Shown here: piece after piece, positions 53,685 through 63,361 of the stretch
How the letters are laid out: each line of letters begins with the position of its first letter
Position numbering within the stretch: position 1 is the stretch's first letter
Origin: Paraburkholderia adhaesiva
GTDB taxonomy: Bacteria; Pseudomonadota; Gammaproteobacteria; Burkholderiales; Burkholderiaceae
DNA: 64,000 nucleotides
Assembly: GCF_021390575.1 (NCBI RefSeq)
Contig: NZ_JAJEJQ010000001.1
Location: 2,208,501-2,272,500 of the forward strand
Direction: 5' to 3'
The notes under the pieces: model-generated
Told to the model about the DNA's origin: nothing
Database searches by the model: none
Seen by the model: the letters and a program-made list of their open reading frames with translations, nothing else
Translations under genes and position numbers: made by a program

Positions 53685-55243
53685 TGAATGCGAGAACGAT
53701 CGTGCGCGAATCCTCTCACCTAGGCGCCACCGTGACGCCTCTCGCTGGCGCCGGTCAACGGCTTGCCATCACACCGCCGCTCGATCCGCCGGATGCCGTG
53801 AGCTCTTCGTGCGAGACAGACGGGTCCGTCACGCGGATCGCAGTGAGCCTCGCGCGCACGCTGCTTTACCTTGCCCGCACGCCCGACCCTGACCTGTCCG
53901 CCTACCTGAAGAGCCGCGGCTGGGAACTGGCGACGGCACGCACCGCCCACGAGGCGTCGCGGCTCGTGAAACCCGCGCCCGCGTGCGCGGGCCTCGTCGA
54001 TCTGACTGGCTTCGCGCCGAGCGACTACGCGGGCCTCGAAGCGGTGCTGCGGCTGCAGCAGGTGGGCTGGATCGCGCTGACCGATTCCGCGCGGCTCGCC
54101 GACTCCGAAGTTCGCAGGCTGATCCGCCATTTCTGCTTCGACTACGTGCATTTGCCGGTCGCGAACGCGACGCTCGATTACCTCGTGAGCCACGCGTACG
54201 GTATGGTGTCGCTGTGTGAAGTCGACGAGAGCGCGGCCGCCGCAGCTGCGGGCCACGACGACGACGAAATGGTGGGCACCTGTGCGGCCATGCAACAGCT
54301 TTTCCGCACGATCCGCAAGGTGGCGAACACCGACGCCACCGTATTTATCTCAGGCGAATCGGGCACCGGCAAGGAGCTAACGGCACTCGCAATCCACGAA
54401 CGCTCGGCGCGACGCAAGGCACCGTTCGTGCCGATCAACTGCGGTGCGATTCCACATCATCTTCTGCAATCCGAACTATTCGGCTACGAACGTGGTGCGT
54501 TCACGGGTGCGAACCAGCGCAAGATCGGGCGCGTGGAGGCGGCCAATGGCGGCACGCTGTTCCTCGATGAAATCGGCGACATGCCGGTGGAAAGCCAGGC
54601 AAGCCTGCTGCGCTTCCTGCAGGAAGGCAAGATCGAGCGCCTCGGCGGTCACGAACAGATTCCGGTCGATGTTCGAATAATCTCGGCGACACACGTCGAT
54701 CTCGAAGCGGCCATGCGCGAAGGAAGCTTCCGCGCAGACCTCTTCCATCGTCTGTGCGTGCTGCGCGTCGATGAACCGCCGCTGCGCGAACGCGGCAAGG
54801 ACATCGAGATCCTCGCGCATCACGTGCTGCACAAGTTCCAGATGGATAGCGCGCGCAAGATCCGCGGCTTTACGCCCGACGCGATCGAGGCAATGTACAA
54901 CTACATCTGGCCGGGCAATGTTCGCGAGTTGATCAACCGCGTGCGGCGCGCGATCGTGATGGCCGAGAGCAAGCTGATCTCGGCCGCTGACCTCGACCTT
55001 GCGCAGTTCACCGCGCGAGAGACCGTGACGCTCGCGCAGGCGCGCGAGGCGGCGGAAAAGCGCGCGATCGAGGCAGCGCTCCTGCGCCACCGCCACCGCC
55101 TGAACGAAGCGGCCGCGGACCTCGGCATCTCGCGCGTGACGCTGTATCGACTGATGGGCACGCACGGACTGCGCGACGAAAAGACGATCTTCGGCGGCGA
55201 GGCCGAAAACCAGCCGGCACACCGTCCGGGCCACCACGAATGA
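53684..55243 (+). CDS. sigma54-dependent enhancer-binding protein, last gene of the Fap-like operon
   Basis: A 519-aa activator and close paralog of the one at 45027. A variable N-terminus of about 55 residues leads into the receiver-like domain (about 56-180, with GLVDLTGF). The AAA+ domain has Walker A GESGTGKE (224-231), GAFTGA (271-276) and [11 protein letters not shown], and the C-terminal Fis-type helix-turn-helix reads [13 protein letters not shown]. The ATG overlaps the stop of the channel gene (TGATG), so it is translationally coupled. It could form a positive loop if it acts on the promoter at 46922. Confidence 0.92.
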   Translation: MNARTIVRESSHLGATVTPLAGAGQRLAITPPLDPPDAVSSSCETDGSVTRIAVSLARTLLYLARTPDPDLSAYLKSRGWELATARTAHEASRLVKPAPACAGLVDLTGFAPSDYAGLEAVLRLQQVGWIALTDSARLADSEVRRLIRHFCFDYVHLPVANATLDYLVSHAYGMVSLCEVDESAAAAAAGHDDDEMVGTCAAMQQLFRTIRKVANTDATVFISGESGTGKELTALAIHERSARRKAPFVPINCGAIPHHLLQSELFGYERGAFTGANQRKIGRVEAANGGTLFLDEIGDMPVESQASLLRFLQEGKIERLGGHEQIPVDVRIISATHVDLEAAMREGSFRADLFHRLCVLRVDEPPLRERGKDIEILAHHVLHKFQMDSARKIRGFTPDAIEAMYNYIWPGNVRELINRVRRAIVMAESKLISAADLDLAQFTARETVTLAQAREAAEKRAIEAALLRHRHRLNEAAADLGISRVTLYRLMGTHGLRDEKTIFGGEAENQPAHRPGHHE

Positions 55244-55324
55244 GGTGAGGCGCCAAGCCGATGGTCGGACGCTTCGGCGGCGTCGGGTAGAATCGCACGG
55301 ATGTTCTCCCACTCGACTCACTCG

Positions 55325-55825
55325 ATGACGACGCTCACCCTGATCGTCGCGCGCGCCAGCAACGGCGTGATCGGCCGCGACAACGAACTGCCCTGGCGGC
55401 TGCCCGAAGACCTCGCCTTCTTCAAACGGACCACGATGGGTGCGCCGATCGTGATGGGCCGCAAGACGCACGAATCGATCGGGCGCGCGCTGCCCGGGCG
55501 CCGCAACATCGTCGTGACGCGCGACGGCTCGAAACGCTTCCCCGGCTGCGACACCGCGACGAGCCTCGAAGAGGCGCTTGCGATTGCGGCACAAGACCAT
55601 GCGCCCGAGGCGTTTCTGATCGGCGGCGCACAGCTTTACGAGCAAGGGCTCGCGCTTGCGCACAAGCTCGTCGTCACCGAAATCGCCGCCGACTTCGAAG
55701 GCGACGCGACCTTCCCCGCGCCGGATCCGGCGCAGTGGCGCGAAACGTCGCGCGAGACGCTGCACGCCAACGCACCGAACGACTTCGATTTCGCTTTCGT
55801 GACTTACGAGCGACGCGACGACTAA
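55325..55825 (+). CDS. folA: dihydrofolate reductase
   Basis: A 166-aa enzyme reducing dihydrofolate to tetrahydrofolate with NADPH. Motifs: [18 protein letters not shown] (substrate loop with catalytic Asp equivalent), [22 protein letters not shown] and [11 protein letters not shown]. The ATG at 55325 places the first conserved strand correctly. An ATG eight codons upstream (55301) is also in frame and neither has a strong ribosome site. Normally next to thyA, it is here on the other side of the Fap-like locus. Confidence 0.95.
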   Translation: MTTLTLIVARASNGVIGRDNELPWRLPEDLAFFKRTTMGAPIVMGRKTHESIGRALPGRRNIVVTRDGSKRFPGCDTATSLEEALAIAAQDHAPEAFLIGGAQLYEQGLALAHKLVVTEIAADFEGDATFPAPDPAQWRETSRETLHANAPNDFDFAFVTYERRDD

Positions 55826-55856
55826 GGCGCACTGAACACACGTTGCGCACCAAAGC

Positions 55857-55886
55857 AAAAACGGCACGCCGATGGCGTGCCGTTTG
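55857..55886. terminator. bidirectional terminator between folA and pmbA
   Basis: AAACGGCACGCC and GGCGTGCCGTTT form a perfect 12-base stem around GAT, flanked by A-rich and T-rich sequence, between convergent genes. Confidence 0.9.
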
Positions 55887-55910
55887 CATTCTCGACGACC
55901 GAAACGAGCG

Positions 55911-57281
55911 TTACTGCCCCGCCACCGTCATCCGTTCGATCAGCACCGAGCCCGTCTGCCGGGTACCGCGCGCGAGCGTATCGGCACCCACGGCGACGAT
56001 GTGGTGAAACATCTCCTGCAGCGTCGAAGCCACGGTGATCTCTTCCACGGGGTACTGGATCTTCCCGTTCTCGACCCAGAAGCCCGACGCGCCGCGCGAA
56101 TAGTCGCCCGTCACGAAGTTCACGCCCTGCCCCATGAGTTCGGTCAGCAAGAGGCCCGTGCCGAGCTTCCTCAGCATTTCCTCGAAATCGTCGCCGGGCT
56201 GCGTGAGCGCGCTCTTCAATTGCAGGTTGTGCGAGCCGCCGGCATTGCCGGTGGTCTGCATGCCGAGCTTGCGCGCCGAATACGACGACAGGAAATAGCC
56301 CTGCACGACGCCATCCTTCACGACCTCCCGGCGATGCGTGCGCACGCCCTCTTCGTCGAACGGCGCGCTGCCGGCCGCGCGCGGCACGTGCGGATCCTCG
56401 ACGATCTGGATATGCGGCGCGAACACCGGCTTGCCGAGGCTATCGACGAGGAACGACGTCTTGCGATAGAGCGCGCCGCCGCTCGTCGCCTGCACGAACG
56501 CCCCGAGCAGCCCCGCCGCGAGCGGCGCCTCGAACAGCACCGGCACCTTGCGCGTGTCGAGACTGCGTGCGTTCAGGCGCGAAAGCGCGCGCTCGGCGGC
56601 GTAACGGCCCACCGCTTCTGGCGAAGCCAGTTCGCTTGCGGCCCGGCGCGACGTGTACCAGTCGTCGCGCTGCATGTTGCGGCCTTCGCCCGCGATCGGC
56701 GCGCACGAAACGTAGTGGCGCGAATACGGATAACCGTGCAGGAAGCCGCCCGTCGTGCCGAGCACGAACTGCGAGTGCTGCGCGGATACGCTCGCACCTT
56801 CCGAGTTCTTCACACGCGGATCGGTGGCGAATGCGGCGTCCTCGGCGCGTCGCGCGATCTCGACGGCTTCGTCTGCCGAGAGATTCCACGGGTGATAGAG
56901 ATCGAGGTCGCGCGGCGACATTTCGAGCAGATCGTGCTCGGCGAGGCCTGCGCAGTCGTCGTCGGCGGTGAAGCGCGCGATGTTGTACGCGGCCGCAACG
57001 GTGTCCTTGAGCGCCTCGCGCGAGAAGTCCGAGGTGCTCGCATTACCGCGCTTGTTGCCGATATAGACGGTCACGCCGACCATCTTGTCGCGGTTGTGCT
57101 CGATGGTTTCGACTTCGCCGCGTCGCACGGACACGGACAATCCGTCGCCTTCGGAGATTTCGGTCGCCGCGTCACTTGCGCCGAGCGCCTTCGCGTGTCG
57201 GAGGATGTCCGACGCGATCTCCTTCAGTTCGTCCTGGGTATGCGGGAAAACGCGTTGCCGGGCTTCGATGTCTGCTGCCAT
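55911..57281 (-). CDS. pmbA: metalloprotease PmbA/TldE
   Basis: A 456-aa TldE/PmbA protein, partner of TldD in a periplasm-independent cytoplasmic protease that trims unfolded peptides and matures microcin B17. Family signs are ISEGDGLSVSVRRGEVETIEHNRD near the N-terminus and SRGASGFWVENGKIQYPVEEITVA near the C-terminus. TldE lacks the catalytic zinc motif that TldD has, and none is seen. tldD is not in the window. It is divergent from yjgA, the usual neighbour. Confidence 0.95.
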   Translation of the reverse strand: MAADIEARQRVFPHTQDELKEIASDILRHAKALGASDAATEISEGDGLSVSVRRGEVETIEHNRDKMVGVTVYIGNKRGNASTSDFSREALKDTVAAAYNIARFTADDDCAGLAEHDLLEMSPRDLDLYHPWNLSADEAVEIARRAEDAAFATDPRVKNSEGASVSAQHSQFVLGTTGGFLHGYPYSRHYVSCAPIAGEGRNMQRDDWYTSRRAASELASPEAVGRYAAERALSRLNARSLDTRKVPVLFEAPLAAGLLGAFVQATSGGALYRKTSFLVDSLGKPVFAPHIQIVEDPHVPRAAGSAPFDEEGVRTHRREVVKDGVVQGYFLSSYSARKLGMQTTGNAGGSHNLQLKSALTQPGDDFEEMLRKLGTGLLLTELMGQGVNFVTGDYSRGASGFWVENGKIQYPVEEITVASTLQEMFHHIVAVGADTLARGTRQTGSVLIERMTVAGQ

Positions 57282-57612
57282 TGTCGTTACGGTCCGGTTC
57301 TGGGCCCACAGGTGACGCGGGCCCGCTGGTGTCGTGTGTCGGATGATTCGGCGCCTTGGCGCATCCCGCGATCATAGCAAGGTATCCGACGCCTCACCGG
57401 ACTCGGGTATCGGGGAAAACACCGCGCGGCGTCGGGCCGGGCCCGGCGGCCATGCGGTGCCGATGAAGCGTCCGATGAAGCGCCGGCACCGCGCACGCCC
57501 TGCACGGCCGCCGCGCCTTCCACGGCTGGCACTCGCGCCGGGCCTGGGTGCGCGCTTGCGCCTCCGGCTCGCCAGCCCGAGCCGCACGCCCCGGCACGCT
57601 ACAATAACGCCC

Positions 57613-58221
57613 ATGAAACGCAAAACCCGCATTCAACCGATAAACGAGGTTGTCGACCAAGAGGACGACAACGGATACGACCGCCCGAGCAAATCGCAGC
57701 TCAAGCGTGAAATGGTCGCCCTTCAGGAACTCGGCGAGGCGCTCGTCGAGCTGCCGAAAGACGCCCTGAAGCGCATGCCGATGACGGAAGACCTCGCGGA
57801 CGCCGTCCACGAGGCCCGCCGCATCACCGATCACGAAGGCAAGCGCCGCCAGCTCCAGTACGTGGGCCGCATGATGCGCGGTCTCACCGAGGCCGAAACG
57901 GCTGCGCTGCGCACCGCGCTCGACGAGCATCGCGGCGTGAACAAGGCCGCCACGGCGCGCCTGCACTGGATCGAACGCACTCGCGACAAACTGCTCGCCG
58001 ACGACGCCGCGCTCACCGAATTCATCCGCCAGCATCCCGCGGCGGATCCGCAGGAAGGCCGCACGCTGATCCGCAACGTGCGCCGCGAACAGCAGCAAGG
58101 CCGTCCGCCGAAATACTTCCGCGAACTGTTCCAGTGGATCAAGACCGCGAGCGGCAGCGCGCAGGAAGATGCTGAAGAAGCCGGCGACGCGAACGAGGAC
58201 GCCGACGATGACCAGACTTGA
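57613..58221 (+). CDS. yjgA: ribosome-associated protein YjgA (DarP)
   Basis: A 202-aa highly charged alpha-helical protein of the YjgA/DarP family, which binds pre-50S particles and assists late large-subunit assembly. Conserved stretches include [31 protein letters not shown] and RGRPP-type [15 protein letters not shown]. The acidic tail ([16 protein letters not shown]) is extra. The ATG at 57613 follows a GC-rich leader. The neighbour pmbA is divergent, as in E. coli. Its last 14 bases overlap mog. Confidence 0.93.
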   Translation: MKRKTRIQPINEVVDQEDDNGYDRPSKSQLKREMVALQELGEALVELPKDALKRMPMTEDLADAVHEARRITDHEGKRRQLQYVGRMMRGLTEAETAALRTALDEHRGVNKAATARLHWIERTRDKLLADDAALTEFIRQHPAADPQEGRTLIRNVRREQQQGRPPKYFRELFQWIKTASGSAQEDAEEAGDANEDADDDQT

Positions 58222-58831
58222 GCGCAGCCACCCCGACGAACTGCTGATCGGCCTCGTGTCGGTCAGCGACCGCGCGACGGCGGGGGTCTACGAGGACAAG
58301 GGCATTCCGGCGCTGACCGAATGGCTCGGCACGGCGCTCAAGTCGCCGTGGCGCGCCGAAACGCGCCTGATCCACGACGACGCCGCGACCATCTCCGCGA
58401 CGCTCACGGCGCTCGTGGACGGCCTCGGTTGCGACCTCGTGCTGACGACGGGCGGCACCGGCCCTGCGCGCCGCGATGTGACGCCCGAGGCGACGCTCGC
58501 GGTAGCGACGAAGGAAATGCCGGGATTCGGCGAGCAGATGCGCCAGATCAGCCTGAACTTCGTGCCGACGGCGATCCTCTCGCGCCAGGTGGCGGTGATC
58601 CGCGAAACGTCGGATCACGCGGCGCTGATCGTCAACCTGCCCGGTCAGCCGAAGTCGATCAAGGAAACGCTGGAGGGCCTGCGCGACGACGCCGGTGCGG
58701 TGAAAGTGCCGGGCATCTTCGCAGCGGTGCCGTATTGCATCGATTTGATCGGCGGCCCGTATATCGAAACCGATCCGGCCATCGTCACGGCATTCCGGCC
58801 GAAGAGCGCGCAGCGTCCACCGCGCGCATAA
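58208..58831 (+). CDS. mog: molybdopterin adenylyltransferase Mog
   Basis: A 207-aa enzyme that adenylylates molybdopterin before molybdenum insertion by MoeA. The motif [17 protein letters not shown] is the active-site signature of the MogA/MoaB group, and GFGEQMR and [11 protein letters not shown] fit Mog rather than MoaB. It starts inside the 3' end of yjgA (14-base overlap), so translation is coupled. It is 41 kb from moaA-mobA-moeA. Confidence 0.94.
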   Translation: MTRLERSHPDELLIGLVSVSDRATAGVYEDKGIPALTEWLGTALKSPWRAETRLIHDDAATISATLTALVDGLGCDLVLTTGGTGPARRDVTPEATLAVATKEMPGFGEQMRQISLNFVPTAILSRQVAVIRETSDHAALIVNLPGQPKSIKETLEGLRDDAGAVKVPGIFAAVPYCIDLIGGPYIETDPAIVTAFRPKSAQRPPRA

Positions 58832-58865
58832 ATCCCACTGCCCGGGCACACCGGGCGCGGTGGTC

Positions 58866-59507
58866 TTACTTCTCCGTGCCGACTGCCGGCCCGGTGGCGG
58901 ACACGTCCGCTGCCGCAGCCGGCACGAGGAAATGCTCGCGGTAGTACTTGAGTTCGTCGATCGACTCGTGGATGTCCGCGAGCGCCGTGTGCATTGCACG
59001 CTTCTGGAAGCCCTTGTAGATCACCGGCTGCCAGCGACGGCACAGTTCCTTGAGCGTGCTGACATCGAGATTGCGATAGTGGAAAAAGCGCTCGAGCGTC
59101 GGCATCCAGCGCGCCATGAAGCGGCGGTCCTGGCAGATCGAATTGCCGCACATCGGCGACTTGCCCGGCGGCACGTATTGCGACAGGAACGCAATGATCT
59201 GCTCCGTGGCGCTCTCCTCGGTTACCGTCGACGCGCGCACGCGCTCGATCAGGCCCGAGCGGCCGTGCGTGTTGCGGTTCCACTCGTCCATGCGGTCGAG
59301 CTCGGCTTGCGTCTGATGAATCGCCAGCACGGGGCCTTCCACGATCTTGTCGAGCGTCGAATTCGTCACCACCACGGCGATTTCGATGATCCGGTCGTTG
59401 TCGGGGTCGAGTCCCGTCATCTCCATGTCGAGCCAGATCAGGTTCATGTCGGTGCGTTCGATTAGCGGTGCCTGGCCGGCCGTCGTGGCGGATGCGATGT
59501 CATTCAT
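58866..59507 (-). CDS. orn: oligoribonuclease Orn
   Basis: A 213-aa 3'-5' exoribonuclease of the DEDD family that degrades diribonucleotides, including pGpG from c-di-GMP breakdown. Motifs: [10 protein letters not shown] (Asp, Glu), [11 protein letters not shown] (Asp) and [19 protein letters not shown]. Orn is normally about 181 aa. The first 20 residues may be an over-extension because a second ATG (59447) starts right at the conserved domain, and the tail also exceeds E. coli Orn by about 15 residues. It is divergent from the M48 protease gene. Confidence 0.94.
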   Translation of the reverse strand: MNDIASATTAGQAPLIERTDMNLIWLDMEMTGLDPDNDRIIEIAVVVTNSTLDKIVEGPVLAIHQTQAELDRMDEWNRNTHGRSGLIERVRASTVTEESATEQIIAFLSQYVPPGKSPMCGNSICQDRRFMARWMPTLERFFHYRNLDVSTLKELCRRWQPVIYKGFQKRAMHTALADIHESIDELKYYREHFLVPAAAADVSATGPAVGTEK

Positions 59508-59616
59508 GAGAGGTAACCCGGAGCAATGTGGACGCGGCCTGGGATGGCAACGCGGTTATGCGTGGCCCAGCCGGCAAGAACATATAATTGTCGCATAGAT
59601 AAAACGGACCCCACGG

Positions 59617-60900
59617 ATGCCTAATTCGTCCCCAGCGTTGTCCCCGGCGTTGGCCTTCAGCGCCCTTTTCGTCATCGCCGTGCTCGCGATGGTCGCAACC
59701 AAACTCTGGCTCGCCTCGCGACAGATCCGCTTCGTCGCTGCCCACCGCGGCGCGGTGCCGGCCCAGTTTGCGGCCACCATCCCGCTCGCCGCCCACCAGC
59801 GCGCCGCCGACTACACCGTCGCGCGCACGCGGCTCGGCATGTTTGAGATCGTGCTCTCAGCCGTCGTGCTGATCGCGCTGACGCTGCTCGGCGGCGTGCA
59901 AGCGCTCGATCTCGGCCTCTCCGACTGGCTCGGGCGCGACTACGTCGGTCAGATGGCGCTCATCGCGGCTGTGCTGGCCATCAGCGGCGCCGTGGAGTTG
60001 CCGCTCGACTACTACCGCCAGTTCGTGATCGAAGAGCGCTTCGGCTTCAACCGCATGACGCGGCGCATCTTCGTGATGGATCGCGTCAAGGGGCTGCTCA
60101 TCGGCGCGGCCTTCGGCATTCCGCTCCTCTTCGTCGTGCTGTGGCTCATGCGGCAGGCCGGCAGCCTCTGGTGGCTGTGGACATGGGGGGTCTGGGTCGG
60201 GTTCCAGATGCTCGTGCTCGTGCTGTACCCCACGTTCATCGCGCCGCTCTTCAACAAGTTCGAGCCGCTCAAGGATGAAGCGCTGCGTTCGCGCATCGAA
60301 GCGCTCATGCAGCGCTGCGGCTTCGCCGCCAAGGGCCTCTTCGTGATGGACGGCAGCCGCCGCTCCGCGCACGGCAACGCCTATTTCACGGGCTTCGGCG
60401 CGGCCAAGCGCATCGTGTTCTTCGACACGCTGCTCGCGCGCCTTTCCGGCAGCGAGATCGAGGCCGTGCTGGCGCACGAACTCGGCCATTTCAAGCGCCG
60501 CCACGTCATCAAGCGCATGGTCGTGACGTTTGCGATCAGCCTCGCCCTGCTCGCGCTGCTCGGCTGGCTCTCGCAGCGCGTCTGGTTCTTCGAGGGCCTC
60601 GGCGTGCGGCCGTCGCTGCTCGGCGGCAACGAAGGGCTCGCGCTCGTGCTGTTCTTCCTCGCCGTGCCGGTGTTTCTGTTCTTCGTGACGCCGCTCGGCA
60701 GCCTCAGCTCGCGCAAGCACGAATTCGAAGCCGACGCCTTCGCCGCGACGCAAACCGACGCCCAGCACCTCATCAATGCACTTGTGAAGCTTTACGAAGA
60801 CAACGCGTCGACACTGACGCCCGACCCGCTCTACACCGCGTTCTACTACTCGCACCCGCCCGCGTCGCAGCGGATCGACCGGCTGCTCGCGCACGCATGA
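59617..60900 (+). CDS. M48 family metalloprotease (Ste24/CaaX protease 1-like)
   Basis: A 427-aa integral-membrane zinc protease. About six or seven hydrophobic segments surround HELGH (HExxH, 287-291) and a downstream EADAFA supplies the third zinc ligand (Glu). The large N-terminal part with [14 protein letters not shown] matches the Ste24/CAAX-protease-1 group rather than short HtpX. Its probable task is quality control of membrane proteins, as CaaX prenylation is absent in bacteria. A TATAAT hexamer at 59583-59588 precedes the gene without a good -35. It overlaps rsgA by four bases. Confidence 0.92.
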   Translation: MPNSSPALSPALAFSALFVIAVLAMVATKLWLASRQIRFVAAHRGAVPAQFAATIPLAAHQRAADYTVARTRLGMFEIVLSAVVLIALTLLGGVQALDLGLSDWLGRDYVGQMALIAAVLAISGAVELPLDYYRQFVIEERFGFNRMTRRIFVMDRVKGLLIGAAFGIPLLFVVLWLMRQAGSLWWLWTWGVWVGFQMLVLVLYPTFIAPLFNKFEPLKDEALRSRIEALMQRCGFAAKGLFVMDGSRRSAHGNAYFTGFGAAKRIVFFDTLLARLSGSEIEAVLAHELGHFKRRHVIKRMVVTFAISLALLALLGWLSQRVWFFEGLGVRPSLLGGNEGLALVLFFLAVPVFLFFVTPLGSLSSRKHEFEADAFAATQTDAQHLINALVKLYEDNASTLTPDPLYTAFYYSHPPASQRIDRLLAHA

Positions 60901-61868
60901 ACCGGCGCGCACCGAAAGCCGCTGCATCCAGCGCAAAGGGCGGAGCCGGGAATACGCTGCACGGCGTCGTAATCGCGGCGCACGGCCGCCACTATCTCGT
61001 CGCGCCCGAAGATGGCGGCGCGCCGTTCCAGTGCTTTCCGCGCGGCAAGAAGAGCGAGGTGGCCGTGGGCGACCGCGTCGAATATCAATCGACATCGGCC
61101 GATCAGGGCGTGATCGTCGCGATCGGCGAGCGGCGCAACCTGCTCTATCGCTCCGACCAGTACAAGTCGAAGCTCTTCGCCGCGAACCTCGACCAGTTGC
61201 TGATCGTGCTCGCCACCGAGCCGCACTTCAGCGAGGACCTGCTCGGCCGCGCGCTCGTCGCCGCCGAGGCCAACGACCTCAAGCCGCTGATCGTGCTCAA
61301 CAAGATCGACGTGGAGGCGGCGCTGCCGCTCGCCCGCACGCGGCTCGAACGGTATCGGGCGCTCGGCTACACGGTCGTCGAGGTGTCGGTGAAGGGCCAG
61401 CCGGAAGCGGCGCGCGCGGCGCTTTCCGAGCATCTGCACGGCCACGCGACGATCCTGCTCGGCCAGTCGGGCATGGGAAAATCGACGCTCGTGAACCTGC
61501 TGATCCCCGATGCGGAAGCGGCCACACGCGAGATCTCGACGGCGCTCAACAGCGGCCGCCACACGACGACGTTCACACGGCTTTACCGGCTGCCGGGTGA
61601 CGGACCGGGTGACGAAACTGCACGCGGCGCGCTGATCGATTCGCCGGGTTTTCAGGAATTCGGCCTCTATCACCTCACCGAAGGCACGCTCGAGCGCGCG
61701 TTCCCGGAATTCCGGCCGCTCCTCGCGCACTGCCGCTTCTACAACTGCCATCATCTGCACGAGCCGGGCTGCGCGGTTCTCGAAGCTGTCGAAGACGGCC
61801 GCGTCGCGCCGGAACGTCACGCGCTCTACGCGCAGCTCATGCACGAGATCAGCCAGATCGTGCGCTGA
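60897..61868 (+). CDS. rsgA: ribosome small-subunit-dependent GTPase RsgA
   Basis: A 323-aa circularly permuted GTPase that checks 30S subunit maturation. Order of motifs: N-terminal OB-fold (about 22-90), NKID (G4), [10 protein letters not shown] (G1), DSPGFQEF (G3), and C-terminal zinc knuckle with Cys-x6-type [14 protein letters not shown]. Coupled to the M48 gene by a four-base overlap. Start [11 protein letters not shown] has a short basic, Ala-rich lead. Confidence 0.95.
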   Translation: MNRRAPKAAASSAKGGAGNTLHGVVIAAHGRHYLVAPEDGGAPFQCFPRGKKSEVAVGDRVEYQSTSADQGVIVAIGERRNLLYRSDQYKSKLFAANLDQLLIVLATEPHFSEDLLGRALVAAEANDLKPLIVLNKIDVEAALPLARTRLERYRALGYTVVEVSVKGQPEAARAALSEHLHGHATILLGQSGMGKSTLVNLLIPDAEAATREISTALNSGRHTTTFTRLYRLPGDGPGDETARGALIDSPGFQEFGLYHLTEGTLERAFPEFRPLLAHCRFYNCHHLHEPGCAVLEAVEDGRVAPERHALYAQLMHEISQIVR

Positions 61869-61882
61869 AGACGGCAGACACC

Positions 61883-62206
61883 ATGATCAGGCTCGTCCGC
61901 GCACCGAACCTGCTGGTCGCCCAGCACTGGATGAACATCCTCGCCACTGCGGGCGTGCTGTGCGAGCTGCACAACCGCTACCTGAGCGGCGCGATGGGCG
62001 AGATCCCCGCCGAGCAGTGCGCGCCGGAACTGTGGCTAGTCGACGAGCGCGACGAGAAGCTGGCACGCCGTCTCATCGACGAAGCACGGAGCGGCCCGCC
62101 GGCCGGTGCGCCATCGTGGCGTTGCCCGCGCTGCGGCGAAACGCTGGAGGCGCAATTTACGGTGTGTTGGCAATGCGGTCGCGAGCGCGATATCCGCGAT
62201 GAATGA
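61883..62206 (+). CDS. DUF2007 protein with C-terminal zinc ribbon
   Basis: A 107-aa protein. Residues 1-65 match DUF2007 (putative signal-transducing domain, related to GlnB-like folds): LVRAPNLLVAQHWMNILATAGV with LWLVDERDEKLARRLI. The tail (about 78-101) adds a zinc ribbon with WRCPRCGE and VCWQCGRE. The combination is common in beta-proteobacteria, yet the function is unknown. It follows rsgA by 14 bases and is likely cotranscribed. Confidence 0.82.
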   Translation: MIRLVRAPNLLVAQHWMNILATAGVLCELHNRYLSGAMGEIPAEQCAPELWLVDERDEKLARRLIDEARSGPPAGAPSWRCPRCGETLEAQFTVCWQCGRERDIRDE

Positions 62207-62218
62207 CGGCATCAATGC

Positions 62219-62245
62219 AAACGGCCCGCGTGAAGCGGGCCGTTT
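62219..62245. terminator. bidirectional terminator
   Basis: AAACGGCCCGC and GCGGGCCGTTT form an 11-base perfect stem with a five-base loop, between convergent genes. Confidence 0.9.
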
Positions 62246-62282
62246 TGCGTTGAAGCGTTGATGCTTCGTAGAGCGATACCGC

Positions 62283-63221
62283 TCAAAGCCACAAGGCGAT
62301 CGTGAGCATGAGCAGCAGGATCATCCAAAGGATCACCGCGCGCCACACGAGGCCCACGGCAGATTGGAGCGTACGGGGTGTGCAATCGTCGCCGACCGTA
62401 TAGGGACCGCCCTCGCCCGGCGTGGCGAGCGCGTCGAGGCTCGACGGCTCTGCAAGCGGACCCGACAGGCGCGCACCAAGCGCGCCACTGCCTGCGGCGA
62501 GCAGCACGCCTTCATTGGTATCGGGCCACTGGTTCGCGTGATTGCGCCAGGCATAGATCGCGTCCTCGAAGTTGCCCACGATCGCAAAACCGAGCGACGT
62601 GAGGCGCGCGGGCACCCAGTCAATCACAAAGAACACCTGCTGCGCGAAGTTCGAGAACGGTTCGCTGCGTTCGTTTGCGGGACGCGCCCATTCGCGCGCA
62701 AGGTACTCGGCGATGCGGTACAGGACGGCACCGGCCGGACCGATCGGCACGAGGAACCAGAAGAACACGCCGAAGACGTGCCGATGCGACGCCACCACCG
62801 CATGAATCAGCGTGTGACGCACGATCTCGCTCACGGGCATGTCCACGGTCTCAATGCCGGACCACTCGTGCAGGATTTCGCGGGCACGCGACACGTCGTC
62901 GTTGTTCAGCGCGAGGTGAATGTCGGTGAAATAGTGGCTGAACTGCCTGAAGCCGAGCGTGAAATACACCACCACCACGTTCCACAGAAACGCCAGAACG
63001 AAGCTGATGTGGTAGAGCACGTAATAGACGAGCGCCGTGGCGAGCGTCCACGGCAACACGACGACGAGCCACGCGATCAATCCGTGCTTTTGCTTGCCGG
63101 CGTCAAAACCGTGCGCGGCCCATTCCGCATTGAGGCGCACGAGAGCCATCACGGGGTTGTTCGGCGAAAGCGCCCGCACCTGTTCAATGACGAGAGCAAG
63201 CAATACGGAGAAGAAGGTCAT
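62283..63221 (-). CDS. CobD/CbiB-like membrane protein
   Basis: A 312-aa inner-membrane protein with about four to five transmembrane helices (near 1-16, 48-70, 75-95, 150-175 and 292-312). FSHYFTDIHLALNNDDVSRAREIL and VASHRHVFGVFFWFLVPIGPAGAVLYR match CbiB-like proteins, used for adenosylcobinamide-phosphate formation. No other cobalamin gene is near. The version here is the divergent beta-proteobacterial type often named regulatory signalling modulator AmpE-like. AmpE and CbiB share a fold, so the exact role is open. Confidence 0.8.
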   Translation of the reverse strand: MTFFSVLLALVIEQVRALSPNNPVMALVRLNAEWAAHGFDAGKQKHGLIAWLVVVLPWTLATALVYYVLYHISFVLAFLWNVVVVYFTLGFRQFSHYFTDIHLALNNDDVSRAREILHEWSGIETVDMPVSEIVRHTLIHAVVASHRHVFGVFFWFLVPIGPAGAVLYRIAEYLAREWARPANERSEPFSNFAQQVFFVIDWVPARLTSLGFAIVGNFEDAIYAWRNHANQWPDTNEGVLLAAGSGALGARLSGPLAEPSSLDALATPGEGGPYTVGDDCTPRTLQSAVGLVWRAVILWMILLLMLTIALWL

Positions 63222-63361
63222 GCGACGCGCCGTGCGATACGTGTGTGTTTATGGAATTTTTGCAACGATATCACAGGGCCAGATGTGCCTGAGCAGGGGG
63301 AGGCAAACGTACAACACCATAAGGCATACACGTCGCTCGACACCCGCGTTCGCAGCGCAGT

